Shown here: positions 11,618 through 23,565 of the stretch, piece by piece
How the letters are laid out: each line of letters starts with the position of its first letter
Position numbering within the stretch: the first letter of the stretch is position 1
Source of the DNA: Sweltsa coloradensis
Lineage: Eukaryota > Arthropoda > Insecta > Plecoptera > Chloroperlidae
Length of the DNA stretch: 64,000 nt
Direction of reading: 5' to 3'
NCBI GenBank assembly: GCA_024449915.1
Contig: JAMZAV010000167.1
Location: forward strand, 806,001-870,000
Translations under genes and position numbers: made by a program
The notes under the pieces: model-generated
Told to the model about the DNA's origin: nothing
What the model saw: the letters and a program-made list of their open reading frames with translations, nothing else
Database searches by the model: none

Positions 11618-11880
11618 GAAGCACATAATAAATTTCAGAGTTGTTCTGGATCGGCCTTGTTGATTCTGGCGTTGATCCACGGATGTTCGCACTGTCCATA
11701 CCACTGATTGATATATTTCCTATTAAAAATATCGATCTTTGGTTGGTTATCGCTCACTCGTCGATTGCGTCGGGGCCTGCAGGGTTGGCTTGGTCGCTTT
11801 GATTTAAAGTCCCCACTGAAAATCAGTTATATATACTGAGTGGGTAGACTCTAAATAAAAATTTATTCATTTATTTATTT
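11201..11880 (+). mobile_element. tRNA-derived SINE inserted in family B (head duplicated)
   Basis: The head (11210-11283, repeated at 11454-11527) has an A-box-like ttgttagcg, a perfect 5-bp anticodon stem TCTGC/GCAGA with loop TTCCAAT (CCA at the anticodon position), and a canonical B box GGTTCGATTCC. The tRNA fold is incomplete (weak T stem), so this is a SINE and not a tRNA gene. A body with an acttctga hairpin follows. The 3' tail reads aatcagtt...actgagtgggtagactctaaat and then (ATTT)n, ending at 11880. Family B resumes at aagggtatc, as confirmed by the copy at 61.5 kb. Confidence 0.85.
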
Positions 11881-12294
11881 AAGGGTATCTTTGGGGGGAC
11901 CGTGGCCCAAAAATGTAAAAAAACAACTTTGAACTTAACAAATTTAATCATTCAAAGTCCATCATTCACACCTTGATAGCGAACGAACAACAAAAAGATG
12001 TGATATCCCCCCAAAATACAAAAATTTGTAAAAAGACGGCAGCCAAGCTCTCCTTCAAAAGTCTTCGGCTGGCCAAGAATTTTTTTATGATTTCGAGTTT
12101 AAAAATTTTACTTTTTTACCACAAAAAATCGTTGGCTTGGCGCTCGTCAACAGGCGAAATGATCTTACATATTTTCAAAGCGAAACTAGGGAGAAAGAAT
12201 GAAATGCTTGGCTCAACTTCTATATCTCACAGCATTCACAGCCGAAGACTTTGGAAGGAGAGCTTGGCTGCCGTTTTTTTTACAAATTTTTGTA

Positions 12295-12545
12295 TTTTGG
12301 GGGGTAATTTTCTACGCCTAGGCCTAGACCTAGGACTGTTTTAGTTTTGTTTTTTGATTGCAATGTCAACGTTTCTCGTTTTCTGGCTAGGCGTTCAATG
12401 TAAAATGTCCGCCATCTGTTTACATAACTGTAGGCTACGCTAGGCACTGCTTTGTTTAAAACACCGCCGTCTCGATGTATGTATGTGTATCCAGACGGGC
12501 GTTGGTTCAACACAGTTCTGACGTCATAGCCGTTTTTGCCACTCT
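12295..12545 (-). repeat. Diverged family A-related fragment
   Basis: Read on the minus strand it contains gtaaacagatggcggacatttta, then aaacgagaaac, aaaacaaaac, cctaggcctaggc and gtagaaaattac. This matches in order the family A segment at 40160-40295 (gtaaacaaat-gcggacattt, aacgagaaa, aaacaaat, cctaggccca, tggaaaattat). The longest open frame of the window (144 codons, 12280-12714 minus) lies across it and is therefore almost certainly not a gene. Confidence 0.6.
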
Positions 12546-12549
12546 TCAG

Positions 12550-15500
12550 AATATTTAAAAAAAATGCTCTTTTTAAAACGGCAATAAATTGTTGGATTAT
12601 TATTTTACGGAAAAACAAAGTACATATTTGTAATCGGAACGAAATACTTCTTCTAAAAAATCTATTTGTACAGTATTTGACGGAAGTGGAATATTCCCTT
12701 TTGTAACGTTGCAAACATAAACGTCATATCCATAACAACGTAGGCTTTTCTCCGAGTCAAAACTTCAAAGCTACAACAGCCATGCGGAAGGTGAAGCCTC
12801 TGGAAAAGCTTGAGCACGCTCAAAAGTTTACGAATCCACATTTCACCCTCAAGCAATGAGACAGTGGAGGCAACTTTCTCTGGAAGTTACGATGGGTGCT
12901 AATGATGTGCTGTCATTCCCACAACTTATTAGAAAATACAGAATAAGGAATTAACAAGAGAAATTCATGGCTTCTACCTGAACATTTATCTCTAAAATGT
13001 CTACCGTTATTTGTAAGAGTTTACTGTATTGTTGAAAGTATGTTGACTATTGTTACTGACTTGCTGTACAATATACAATACAATGCAATCCGATAGATGC
13101 AAATGCTGTCTGTTTCCAGGCACTGGAATGTATTGAATGGTTGGTTATTAAAACACATTTTTCCTCACAAGACCAAGGGCTGCGATGAACAACAGGAACG
13201 CGTTGGTAGACATCTCTTCGGTATCGACTTCCTGGAGCTTATCAGTTGATCACGAGTTAAATGAGTAGCTGACAAATTAACTTTCCGGCTTAAATACATC
13301 CAGTTACCTACTGTTGTTAGCACTGCATGCATTGACATAATGGGTGTTATTGCTCTATACACAATCTATTGTGAATTATTTTTGTGAAACCATATGTAAC
13401 AAAAACGTAAAATAATTATGTTCTTGTTTCAGAACCTCCATTGATGTCAATATAAATGATCAATTGGAAAATAAAAAAAAACTATATATTATTTACACGC
13501 AGGTCCCTTTCAAATGTAAACATAAAATCAACATAATGAGTAATATGCATCAATGTCCTTATTACGTTGCTTAACCTCTAGCACACATGTATTTGTTATT
13601 TTACACCTAACAAGTGTCGTTACTCGTTTGCAAAGAGAATTATGAACTGGTTAAAAAGAAACCAATCTACTCGAACCGAAAATTTGTTTAAAACAACATT
13701 TACATTTTTATAAACATTACCTTATAACTAATTTTAAACTTTTATCTTTTTTAAATTGTACATCAAAATATTACTAACATGGTCGTTATTTTGATTCACT
13801 CGACAACAGCTTTAAATAAATTTTTAAAATATGAGTGAACGTCTATTATGTATGCATTTATGTATGATCAAAATTTATTAAAATTGATTTTGTATAAAAT
13901 TTCTGAACGCGAAGCAGAAGTCAACAATATTTTCTTCAATGATTTTCTACTACTTTTAGCCTTCACGAAACTAGATTGTGTTTAAAGAATGTGACATAGC
14001 AATAAATCTGCAGATTGCAAAATTAAATGCACGACAGAAACGAAAAACAAATGTGAAATCAAAATAGCAAGAGATAACTATTTTAAATTACTTACAAGCC
14101 GAAGCAATTATATTATTTTTATTTAAGTCGCATATTGTACATTTCAATCACAGTACCTATACAACTTGGTCAACATTCTTTTCTTGCGAGTTCTTATCTG
14201 GAAAACTTGTTTGCTTTTGTGGTGAAGTGTAAACTACTAAAATATTCACCTGTCCACTACAGTTTCATTCGAACAATAACAAAGCATTCAACCATATTGT
14301 AAGTCGTTTGTAATTCCTTATGATTGGTGCTATATCGTGGCCAGAGTGGAGTTTACGTCATAGCCTAAAAGCTGAGAACATCGTGTTACAAAATGGTATG
14401 GTAGACAATATAAATAGAGTACTTTTCATATACAATTTTGTTTAAGAACATTTATATTTTAAGAGATATTCCAGAAACCTAAAATAATCATTCAAATTGT
14501 CTCCGTGCCAATAAGGATACAGTACAGTACTACCTGTAAAAAGTTCCCATTTCAAAGAAAGCGAAGGAAATAAATTGTGCCAGTTAAAGAGATAAACCCT
14601 GAAGCTAATTTTGATTTTCGCGCAAAAAGACAAAGTAGGGGACGTAGCATATTGCGTCTTAGATATGAAAGGTGGCATGCTTTATCTTCCACAAAATTTT
14701 GAACATGCATTAAAATAAATTTTTTCAAAGTACCGTTTAAGAATTTTCTCTACAAACCACAAATGATTGAGGCAGACGGGTGATACTTAAATACTTGATA
14801 CGGCAAGCTGGCCGTATATATTTTCGATCGCACTTGGATATTGCACAAATGAGACCATTAAATAACGCAGAATTTACTGTTTCTTTGTGTGTGTGGGGTG
14901 GGGGGGGGGAGGGGGTATTATAATATAAATATAAATATAAATATAAATAACAAATATAAAATACCTCTGTCAACATTTTTTTTAATGGATTGATCACGAA
15001 AATTTGGTATTCAAAAAAAGAAGAAGAATTCAACTCTTTCCCTATGTAAAGAAATGTGTTTTGAACGGTTATCGGTTAGTTATTATACAATGTAAATAGA
15101 GTTTTTCTTTATAAAAATAAATATTACCGAAATATATAATTATTGTTCTACCGAATAGTTAAGCCTGCGCTTTATGTGTACCAACAGCATAGAAATAATA
15201 ACCAAACCAGGTCAAATTTTAATTTTGAAATGTATAATAAAGTATAAACATAAATCAGTAGAAATTATAGCTATTTGCACCACAACAAACATAAGAACTC
15301 AAACTGATCAAAATATTAATTATGTAAAGAAGAATTTTTGTATAAATCTAAAACAAGTAGAATAATTTGAACGAAAAATGCTGTTATGTACGCAAAGTTT
15401 CACCCAAAAGCTTCAGACACATTTTAAGCGTTTATTCATATCTTATTCATAGTGCGTTATACTTTCCTGGGAACCTCACTTAGTTGCTACCTTCACCTAA

Positions 15501-17055
15501 AGGTTAAAATAGATTGTGATGAGAAATCATTAAACTGGTGATTTACCTGATACCACCTTCAACTTGTATTTTACCTGTGATCATAATCTGAGATGTATTA
15601 ACCTAGGTTTAAGACAAAAGACTGACAGTAGTTACAGGTATAATTATTTTATCGCCTCGGCGACGCAGTTTTTCAAGTTGTCAGGACTGTAAAGCTGGTG
15701 AGCTCTAGAACCGCGTGCGTACTAACTCACATGCACGGCAAGTGAATTACTACAGAGGAAGTGTTAATATGAAATAATCTTCATTGCTCAAGTATTACAC
15801 AAGGCTGAAATAAAACTATAGAGCGCAAGGGTAAAGTTTTCAAATTCACCATTTAATCACCTTTGAAATACACTCCATGCGCGAGTCAAACGTTAAAGTC
15901 AAAGTGATATTTCACAATTTCCTTTCAAGAAATAATTTAAACTTTATGGTTTCCCATTCAAATTTTACTTTATTCATTTAAAACGTGCGCAATAACGAGT
16001 TACGAAATAAAAACAGGAATGTTGATTGAGGCAACGTGATAATTTTCTAGCAGTCTGTATATTAGAGAGGGCAATTATATCCAAAAGCCTTCTAGAAGTC
16101 AATCGTACAACATTTTTGGGGTAGAAGCTGCCAACATGGTTTTTTATCTTAAGGCAATACTTCTTCATCTACCTATCAATGTTGGCAAAGTCTACTTTGA
16201 GTAGAAGTACCAAAAGGGTACCAAAAACCCAAATCTGGTACCACTTATTAAAATATTCAATTGCTCGTAAAATAAACATGCGAAAATTTTGAAAAAAATT
16301 CACAAATCGTAATCGATATCTAGGTTTAATAAGTGTTACCTACTTTTGGCCTACGTGTAGTTTCTAGGGCTTTAGTGCCACTTTTATCTCAATTTTTGTT
16401 GCGTAATTTTTGTACCCAAATTTGTACATCAATATATCTCCTGATTGGAAAGATTTGGGATAGTAATATTTTACCAAAATCTGTCTATGTCTATGTAGAA
16501 CACGCTTGCCAAATCGGGCCCAGTTTCAACATACCAATCACCGGTTTTTAATTGTTTACTGAGACAATGCGCAACTAGATTTCTGTCGCGCTAATCCCCT
16601 GCGGGTGCCGCCAGCATCAACCCGCGGCGCTGATTGGCTCTCGGCCTTGGTCGCCTAGCCTCCCTCCGCGGTCCACTCTACTCAGTTGTAAACGTAAATA
16701 ATCATTGCCATTAGCAGTTTTTTTTTTTATGGAAGGGTTCATTGCTGACAGTAGATCTTGTTAAAAAACTAGCTATAGTTATGTGATATACCTGCACTAC
16801 GTCTACGTGATTTGAAGGTATGTTATCACTTACATCTTAGTCCCATAATACTGTAAGCCCTACGCTCATGTGCTGTGTTAAAAACATGGAACAAACTCTC
16901 ATTGTTTCATAGTAAGGCTTAATATAAGCAGTGCACGGAGTAGTGTGTTGTGTTGGTGACATCAAATGCTCAGCTACGCCGCTAGTAGACAAGAGTGGCA
17001 TATTACGCTTCAAGGTTATTTTCCAAAATTAAAAGAAAATTGTGGGAAGCCTGCC
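12550..17055. other. AT-rich noncoding stretch
   Basis: I see no gene in this stretch. Open frames are short and unlike any family I know. It holds a G-rich run (about 14890-14916) and an ATAAAT-type simple repeat (14926-14953). A GC-rich patch at 16575-16680 contains ctgattgg, an inverted CCAAT motif; it could be a promoter or a repeat fragment, and no transcript evidence is visible. Confidence 0.55.
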
Positions 17056-17059
17056 CAGG

Positions 17060-17295
17060 GTGCAATTCATGCCCCTCTTCAGGTGTCTAACAAGGTATGT
17101 TGTGGATATGACAATTGTGAAGGGATGTCCGAGGGCTGATTAAGAGGACTCAATCCCTTGCATTCGCATTAACGACTGAGGAAAATCTCGGAAAAAACCA
17201 TCAGTCAGGATTGCCGGTCTCGACGGGATTTGAAACCGGGACCTCGCGAATTTGAGTCGCGCGCTTAACGCTGGAACCAACACTGTTGGTGCATT
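17060..17295 (-). mobile_element. tRNA-derived SINE, minus strand
   Basis: On the minus strand, tggttccagcgttaagcg (A-box region) leads into a perfect anticodon stem CGCGA/TCGCG with loop CTCAAAT (CAA at the anticodon position). A B-box-like ggtttcaaatccc follows. Downstream is a body with ttccgagattttcctcag, a motif I recall from insect SINEs. The T stem does not pair well, so it is not a functional tRNA. The 3' limit near 17060 is approximate. Confidence 0.7.
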
Positions 17296-17642
17296 GTAAC
17301 AATCAACATCGAACAGAAACATTGGTGTTCTTTCCAGGCCCCCAGAGTTTCTTACACGTAACGTCGTATCGATAACACTAAACAAAGTCCATAAAGTCAG
17401 CCTCTTTCAACATTTTCCAGGGCGTGTTCATGATAATTGATAATGCATGTAATTTGAGATTTATGAGTAGTCTTTTCATTTAGGCCTAATCAGTAGATGT
17501 TCAATTTAAAACAAATAATTTGTTAATTACTTTACAACATTATAGATAGTCAATTTTTTCTTTTAGGCTGGTTTGAGCTTGTGTTATGATTGCATAGTTG
17601 TTTTCTGACAGTTACGTCTTGAGCCCTTGTCTTATCTCTCAG

Positions 17643-18250
17643 TCGTCGAAAAGTGGCGATTTACAGACACCTTCAGACAAAGAAAAAGAGATATTTGTAA
17701 ATGCTTTAAAAGACAGAGAAAAAGTCAACTATGCGAAATACGTAGTCGCGTTTGCTCGCATAAATAATGCAATATCTAAAGGGTTTCATAATACAATTGG
17801 CATATATCGTATTACTCCAACAAGTACTGCACTCCATTGGCATATTAAGAGATGTCACTACCAAACTATGATATGGAACACTATCAAGAAACCTGAGGTA
17901 CTTTTACTGCTGAGGGTTATTTTGTTATTACATTATAAGTTATTTTTAACAACAAGTATGTGCTATATATAATATTCTTATTTTCCCCCAATAGGAACAC
18001 CAAAAATATAACCCACGCAAATTTGTGTAGAACATTACTGGGTGCGATATCACTCCTATTCTAATGACCACGGATGCTATTCCAGTTGGATGTGCTGAAG
18101 TTATTTCTTGTAGCTACAAAATTGGTTGCTCAACTAATAGGTATGGGTGTAAAAAAAACAGGGATGCCATGCACTGATGCATGCAAGTGTTTTAAACTAG
18201 AACGAGGATGTTCGAATATCAATGCAGGCATGATAAGAATTTGGATCTTT
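17643..18250 (+). pseudogene. Decayed two-exon gene fragment with C-terminal cysteine cluster
   Basis: Exon a (17643-17897, 85 codons) follows a pyrimidine-rich acceptor cttatctctcag. It carries an acidic-basic stretch, then TSTALHWHIKRCHYQTMIW. A 97-bp intron (17898-17994) begins GTAC and ends ccccaatAG. Exon b (17995-about 18250) continues in phase 0 and encodes a DITPILMTT segment, then a cluster of CxC and C-x(3-4)-C pairs ending in GMPCTDACKC and GCSN. The layout (an HIKRxxxQxxxW helix, then a P-I-M-T segment, then a CRC/CXC-like zinc-binding tail) matches the C-terminal part of a large family of uncharacterised invertebrate proteins that often carry an N-terminal PIN/FEN1-like nuclease domain. 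That is my recollection of the family. Breaks: an in-frame TAG at 18028-18030 and a one-base excess in the A8 run at 18151-18158. N-terminal exons were not found. Retention of the intron argues against a retrocopy. Confidence 0.65.
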
Positions 18251-18299
18251 TACATAACATTTACATGCATTACATGCAACCGACACTGATCGAAATAGG

Positions 18300-19469
18300 G
18301 TAACAAAAAGTAAATTCTACAATAAATGTAAAATAAAATATTTAAATATAATTCAATACTACCCACTATAAATGGTTCGTGAAAATTAACAGAATCGCAC
18401 CAAGAGTTTTATTGATGTTTTTAATATTACACTATAATATACAATACTATTCTTCAATATTATTTAAAATGTAGTCACATAACTAAATAAATGTAATTCT
18501 TATACTGTGGTGAACCTAATTGATGCAACTCTTTCCAGAAATGGACGATTCAGATTGATCGGCGCACGTAATGTGTTGGGTTAAAATGGTTTGTTTGTCT
18601 ACAACTCACTTCTTGGTATCTCACATGAATTAGTTTTCACGCATTCAACTATAATAAAACAGAATGACACAGACTTCATGCAGGTATAATGCACAAAAAT
18701 GCGAATAATTCTATATTTCAAACAAAGTTAAAATTTGAACCAACACCTAAGACAAGGTGTTAATACTCTTAGCGTGAGACTGTCAGGGTATGTCAGGTGG
18801 CTGGTTTAGATCTTAATTCTTGATGAGATGAGAGATATCATTATTATTTACTTGATATTTTATAAAAACATTTTTTTAAAAATAATTGTAGATAGTAAAA
18901 CAAACAAAAGAGGATTTCTCGATTTCCAAAAGTTGAAGTTATGAAGGTGAAGGAGCCATTTTTGGTTTCGCCAACATTGTTTTTTGAATTCAGCATGGTC
19001 GAATTAGTTTAAAAAGCATTTTTAATTGCTTCTACTCATTAACAGCATAGACTTCGAATTTTGCAGACAGAATTCCCTGTCTATATAGAGTAAACAATTT
19101 TATGACTAGAAACTTAACATGGTTTGACCGTGCGCCATTTTCTGTTGGCAAAGAATCATTCACAATTTTTTAAGGTGTAAGATATAAGTATTTAGGTGTA
19201 CATTGTTGTATTGCCAATTATATATTTCAATTGCTGAAAATGTTATGTCGTCGCCGCCTAACTTCCGAATAATATATACCGCACAACAAAACATAATAAT
19301 ACAATAACAAACAAATATAATTCAGTGCACTATTGTATCATTAAAATTTTAGTAATGGAACTACTAGACGTAATTGACAAATATTCACTAACTTACACAC
19401 ACATTGCATAACGATATAAACATGTTATTATTGCATTTACAATAGGAACTACAATGCTGAGGTAACATT

Positions 19470-19472
<3 letters not shown>
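18300..19472. other. AT-rich noncoding stretch
   Basis: Downstream of the decayed gene I see only AT-rich sequence with short chance frames. There is no repeat copy that I can match elsewhere in the window. Confidence 0.55.
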
Positions 19473-19547
<75 letters not shown>

Positions 19548-19614
19548 TTATTAGATGTATTTCATACAAACTCGGTCAAAACCGGAGCTAATAATAATAA
19601 TAATAATAATAATA

Positions 19615-19673
<59 letters not shown>

Positions 19674-19674
19674 C
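19473..19674. repeat. ATT microsatellite pair with mirrored AAT segment
   Basis: A pure ATT array fills 19473-19549. After 40 bp of unique sequence, about nine AAT units (19589-19615) switch directly into about twenty ATT units (to 19674). AAT is the complement of ATT, so the second block can fold into an extended hairpin, and each array can also pair with the AAT block. The open frames here encode only poly-isoleucine and are not genes. Confidence 0.95.
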
Positions 19675-19679
19675 AATCT

Positions 19680-22157
19680 AGTTTTGCTTGCTTTTGCCTC
19701 AAGTATTAGTGTCTTTTGTAGTAGTGCTTCTATGATGATCACTTGTGTATAATTATTAATTTTTATGTTTCAGCCGGTATAAAGGTGCGAAAACAGTTCA
19801 CAACAGTTACAGAAGGTCCATTTTGAGAGACAGAAGATAAACATTGCAATGCAACGAATCAAGCAGTCAGCCCACTCAACAAGACCAAGAACATAAGTGA
19901 GAATTCTCAGTCAGCCAGATTTCAAGTTCCTGAAAAGACGTTTAATATCGCCGTGACATGAATCCGCATCACAACTCAAAACTCTGCCATTAAAAACTCT
20001 CGGAAATAAAAGGCAGCAACGGTGAGGGTGGTTGTTGAGTAATTAGAACCGTGATTACGAGTGGGGGTAGGGGGTAGGGGCTAGGCCTCCGCTCGACAGT
20101 GACGCGTGAAGGGCGGCAGAGGTGGAAATTGAAAAGCCGAGCTCTAATGAAAATGTCTGCGGTACAGGAAGTACGAAGAAATGGTAATTTCCGTAGTTTA
20201 TTAAAAATACATTTTTAAAGGCGGTTTATTTTCCTAGTACGGATGCCAAAAGTTAAAAGTCAATTGCTTTGCTGTACACAGGTCAAACTCTTAAGAATGG
20301 TTGGTTGTGAGTAAAATGTATTTTTGCTGTCTATACTTCCAGCCCTCACCACTTTCACCCTCCTTAACAAGAAATAAAATACAAGATATTTTTACACAAA
20401 CATAAAGGTTCATGCATTGTTGTCTTCCATAAAAATAAAACCATTGTATACATTGCACAACTATGTACCTACCTTATCAAGTCTTGACAGTAAACGCGTT
20501 CACGAAAATGATTAAAATTGCAACTTTACTTCCATAAAGTTAAGTTTATTGAAAAATATTGGCAAAAAGCAAGGGATACAACCTTTTTTCGGCGGCTATT
20601 TGGTTTTCGTACCCGAAAAGAAAACAAGTAAATAATACTAATGATGGAGGCGGTAGTAATACAAAAAACAAACTGAATATAGGCCTATCCTGACGCTGAG
20701 AATTAACGTTTGTACACGTGTTGAATAAATATGTAATATTGTGATGTGAGGTGGCGTTTGAACGAACTAATTGTCAACAATATCTCTTCCATCTAGGCAA
20801 AGTCTATGCATGATAGACTCTGTCTCAGGCGAACATAGATGCCGAAACCAGTCCACCAACACAGTTTTCCTAATGAAGATATTGAAATACTTCTTTCAGG
20901 AGAAAGTATAGGGGCAACTTGTCAACATGCACGGGTATGGGAGTAGCCGAAATAGGGAGCGAAGCTACTTACTTAAAGAATCGTCAAAGAAGAAAAGAAA
21001 CGTTAAATAATCAGCCGTGCGTTGATATTTTCAGTAGTGGTACATGGTAAACTTACACCACTTAAAAAGGGTTCACGTTTTCTAGCCGCGATACAAAATG
21101 GTGGAGGTGCCGGGTCGTAACATTTCAAACTTTCTCGGTGGCTAGCCAATCCCCCGCTACTACACAAAAATAATTTATATCATCACAACAAAATAATTGA
21201 ATGCCAATCGGACGCATGAACAGACAGGCGGATAGATATGTGAGTTATTGTGTTATATAAGAGTGTTATAAGAGTGAAATTTGGGAGAAGCTTCGCTCTA
21301 AGTAAGACGATAATGAAACACAAATAATGGGAATGGTAAAATTATAATTTCTTCTTTCTTGCATCAGTTACCAAGTTAAGACACTGCCTCACAGTTACCA
21401 CACGAGTTCAAGACAAAAGTTAAAATGGAATGATTTGGTACATATCTATACATTTTAGCTGACTTTTATCAAGGTTTTCAAAGCATGGAATTGATTCGTT
21501 CGCTCGGTCATTTTTCCAGATTTCAGGAAAAAACAGATATTGTGTAGTTCCTATTTTACTGGTGTATCTAATTAGTTTTGTACTTTATGGTTGTCCCGAA
21601 TTGAGAACACTGGCTAAAATACGTTCGGCATACTTGCAGTAATAAGGCGGGAAGGTAACAAGATTAGCTGTTGCAACAGCTGGCCTGGTCGGAAGCACCC
21701 TTCATAATGGGTGTGGCCAGTCTCGGTGAAATCTATTACATTTAACTGAGAAACTTCTAAATCACTGATAGCTACCAGAGTACAACACAATGAGGTTATT
21801 GCGAAAGACTACAGACATTTCACCAAGTTCCGGGTTAATGCAAGAAAAGATTAAAACAATAATTAGGGCCCACATACACACTAAATTTCGCAATGCAGTG
21901 TGTATGTCACCCTGTGGTTATTTATTTTAATAGTGTATTTGATGTTGTGAGTATATTATTGAATACAACGCGTTCAAAGACAGCTAAAACGGAATTTGAT
22001 TTTAAGGAGTAATATTTAAGTAGAATATCACATGATCTGTTTATGTAATAAAAAAATATAAGGTTTACTCATAGTGTGATGAATTATTCTACATTCTAAA
22101 TGTCGAAAGAAAGGGGGAAAAAAGAGTGCAGCGGAGAGTGATTATTGGCATGGGGAT
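19680..22157. other. AT-rich noncoding stretch
   Basis: No coding region recognised. It holds a GC-richer patch with ggggtaggggg repeats (20063-20085) and an imperfect stem-loop at 21679-21719 (ctggcc/ggccag outside, caccc/gggtg inside). None is matched elsewhere in the window. Confidence 0.5.
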
Positions 22158-22200
22158 TATATTATTATTTATTATATTTATTTATCTCTAACAACAGGTA
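22158..22200 (-). other. Probable 3' end of the CR1-like LINE
   Basis: On the minus strand ctaacacttgtgggttttg...cctgttgttag can form a CTAACA/TTGTTAG stem, followed by agataaataaatataataaataat. A short stem next to an A-rich simple tail is the expected LINE 3' terminus recognised by its own reverse transcriptase. Assignment to this particular LINE is from position and orientation only. Confidence 0.5.
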
Positions 22201-22654
22201 TCAAAACCCACAAGTGTTAGGTATAACTAAAACTAAACAATTCAAAAATATACTATTCAAAACAATAACAATAGTGTAGTGTTACAAATACAAAGATTAA
22301 ATACACATAATGAAACAAGAGTACGATAAAACAATTTAAAATTAAAATGTTACAACAAATACAAACAAGAAAAAAAATGCAATACAACAAAAGATCATAT
22401 TAAAAAACGGCTTAAAGCCAAGATGAATGAAGGGGGGGGGGGGAATGAGGTTATAAAATACAGAACGGGTGAAAAGTTGATTAGGTGACAAGAGTGATGA
22501 GTCATGTTGGTAAACTGGCATAAACAGCTGCTTTAAATAATTGACAGTTTCATGTGAGTTTAAAAGCAGCTTAATTAAAATGAAATTTGAATTGGTGAAT
22601 TGTTGTGTGTTTTGATGTTGACTCTTTATATCTCATGATGAATGCAATTACGCA

Positions 22655-22745
22655 AAATCAATAGATTAAGATAACTTTATTTCATCGTGAAAGGCACATT
22701 GTACATGTTTGACTTCCCCGGAGGAGAAGGTGAATAGACCTAAGG
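22655..22745 (-). mobile_element. Second LINE 3'-end-like fragment
   Basis: On the minus strand the sequence reads through ccggggaagtcaaacatg and cctttcacgatgaaataaag to ttatcttaatc. The gatgaaataaagttatctta tail is typical of 5'-truncated insect LINE or SINE ends. It lies inside the 3' region of the CR1-like LINE, so it may be a nested insertion. No target duplication was found. Confidence 0.4.
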
Positions 22746-23313
22746 TAAACTTACAGATAAAGTATATGTAAATCCTAGTACTACAGAGTAATCATGTATA
22801 TTATAAGTAAATAAAGAAAATTACTGAAAATAAATAAATTAATACATTGTAATAATTGTAACATTGTGGACTGGTGAAATCTACACTCACAATGGTGGTA
22901 AGCGGAATAATCAATTATATGAGTATCTAGTTACAAATTGTTTGTGGGATAAGGCCAACATGTGGGAGGATAATATAAAAGTGGAATTTCGAAATAAGCG
23001 AGTGCTTTTAATGATATGGACATTAGATAAATATATTTAATTTAGGAAGTATAAACGGAGAAGAGAATTGTTGAATGAGGTATTTACAAATTGGTACAAG
23101 ATAATGGTACAAATGAAAGTATGAGACATAATATATGGGAGGCATATAACTAAAAAATAGTATCATATGTTACAACGTACAATGTCAGTGACTTGAAACA
23201 GGACTTAAAACAGGTGATATATCATTATTGCTGAATTAGCTCGACTCATAAATTGTTTCATTATTTATATTTAATACTTGTTCATTATTTATTTAAAAAA
23301 AATTGTTTATTAT

Positions 23314-23565
23314 TTACATTGAGAGGTAGTCACTAACGAGTAGAAAGATGTTTCTGTGAGATATATTTTCTAAACTTGTGTTGAAGGAGGAGGTGGGGAG
23401 GTTTATGTTTTCTGGGAGCTGTTGTAAAGCGGTGGAGCCAAGGTACTCTGGGCCTAGTGCAAAACGGGCGCAGGTGGTGGGCGGCCTATTATGTGAAGGA
23501 TGGCCTCTTGTGTTGTGGGCAGTGGCACAGATGCATTGAGAGGAAGAGGTTATATTTGTGCGAAC
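23314..23565 (-). pseudogene. LINE ORF2 C-terminal segment
   Basis: An open frame of 83 codons ends in a TAA whose complement is at 23314-23316. It contains HNTRG near the start, then CARFALGPEYLGSTALQQLP and a SSFNTSLENIS stretch. It resembles the conserved CR1/L2-type ORF2 tail, in which an NTR motif is followed by a G-P-x-x-(W/G)-x-x-L-P motif and an F-x-x-x-L-x-x motif. This is the best evidence for where ORF2 ended. Confidence 0.65.

Larger units (their letters stand above)
10192..12290 (-). mobile_element. Family B repeat, copy 1 (Helitron/Helentron-like, non-autonomous)
   Basis: The left edge is CTAG (10192-10195) followed at once by a perfect hairpin GGGCGAC-GGTC-GTCGCCC (10195-10212). 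The interior matches the reverse complement of 60560-62506 over its whole length except for a SINE insertion at 11201-11880. The order from the left is hairpin, an agagttgggg block, a GGCT/GGGT minisatellite, a long AT-rich body, then a foldback-derived arm at about 12020-12290. Read on the minus strand the 3' end is hairpin plus CTAG followed by AT, the same design as family A. No transposase frame is present. Helitron affiliation is inference. Confidence 0.65.

Noticed and set aside
12280..12714. 144-codon minus-strand ORF, the longest in the window
   Set aside because: It lies across a family A-related repeat fragment and a family B end, has no domain resemblance, and its sequence matches noncoding repeat DNA at 40.2 kb.
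19551..19752. Poly-isoleucine ORFs on both strands
   Set aside because: Direct translation of the ATT/AAT microsatellites.
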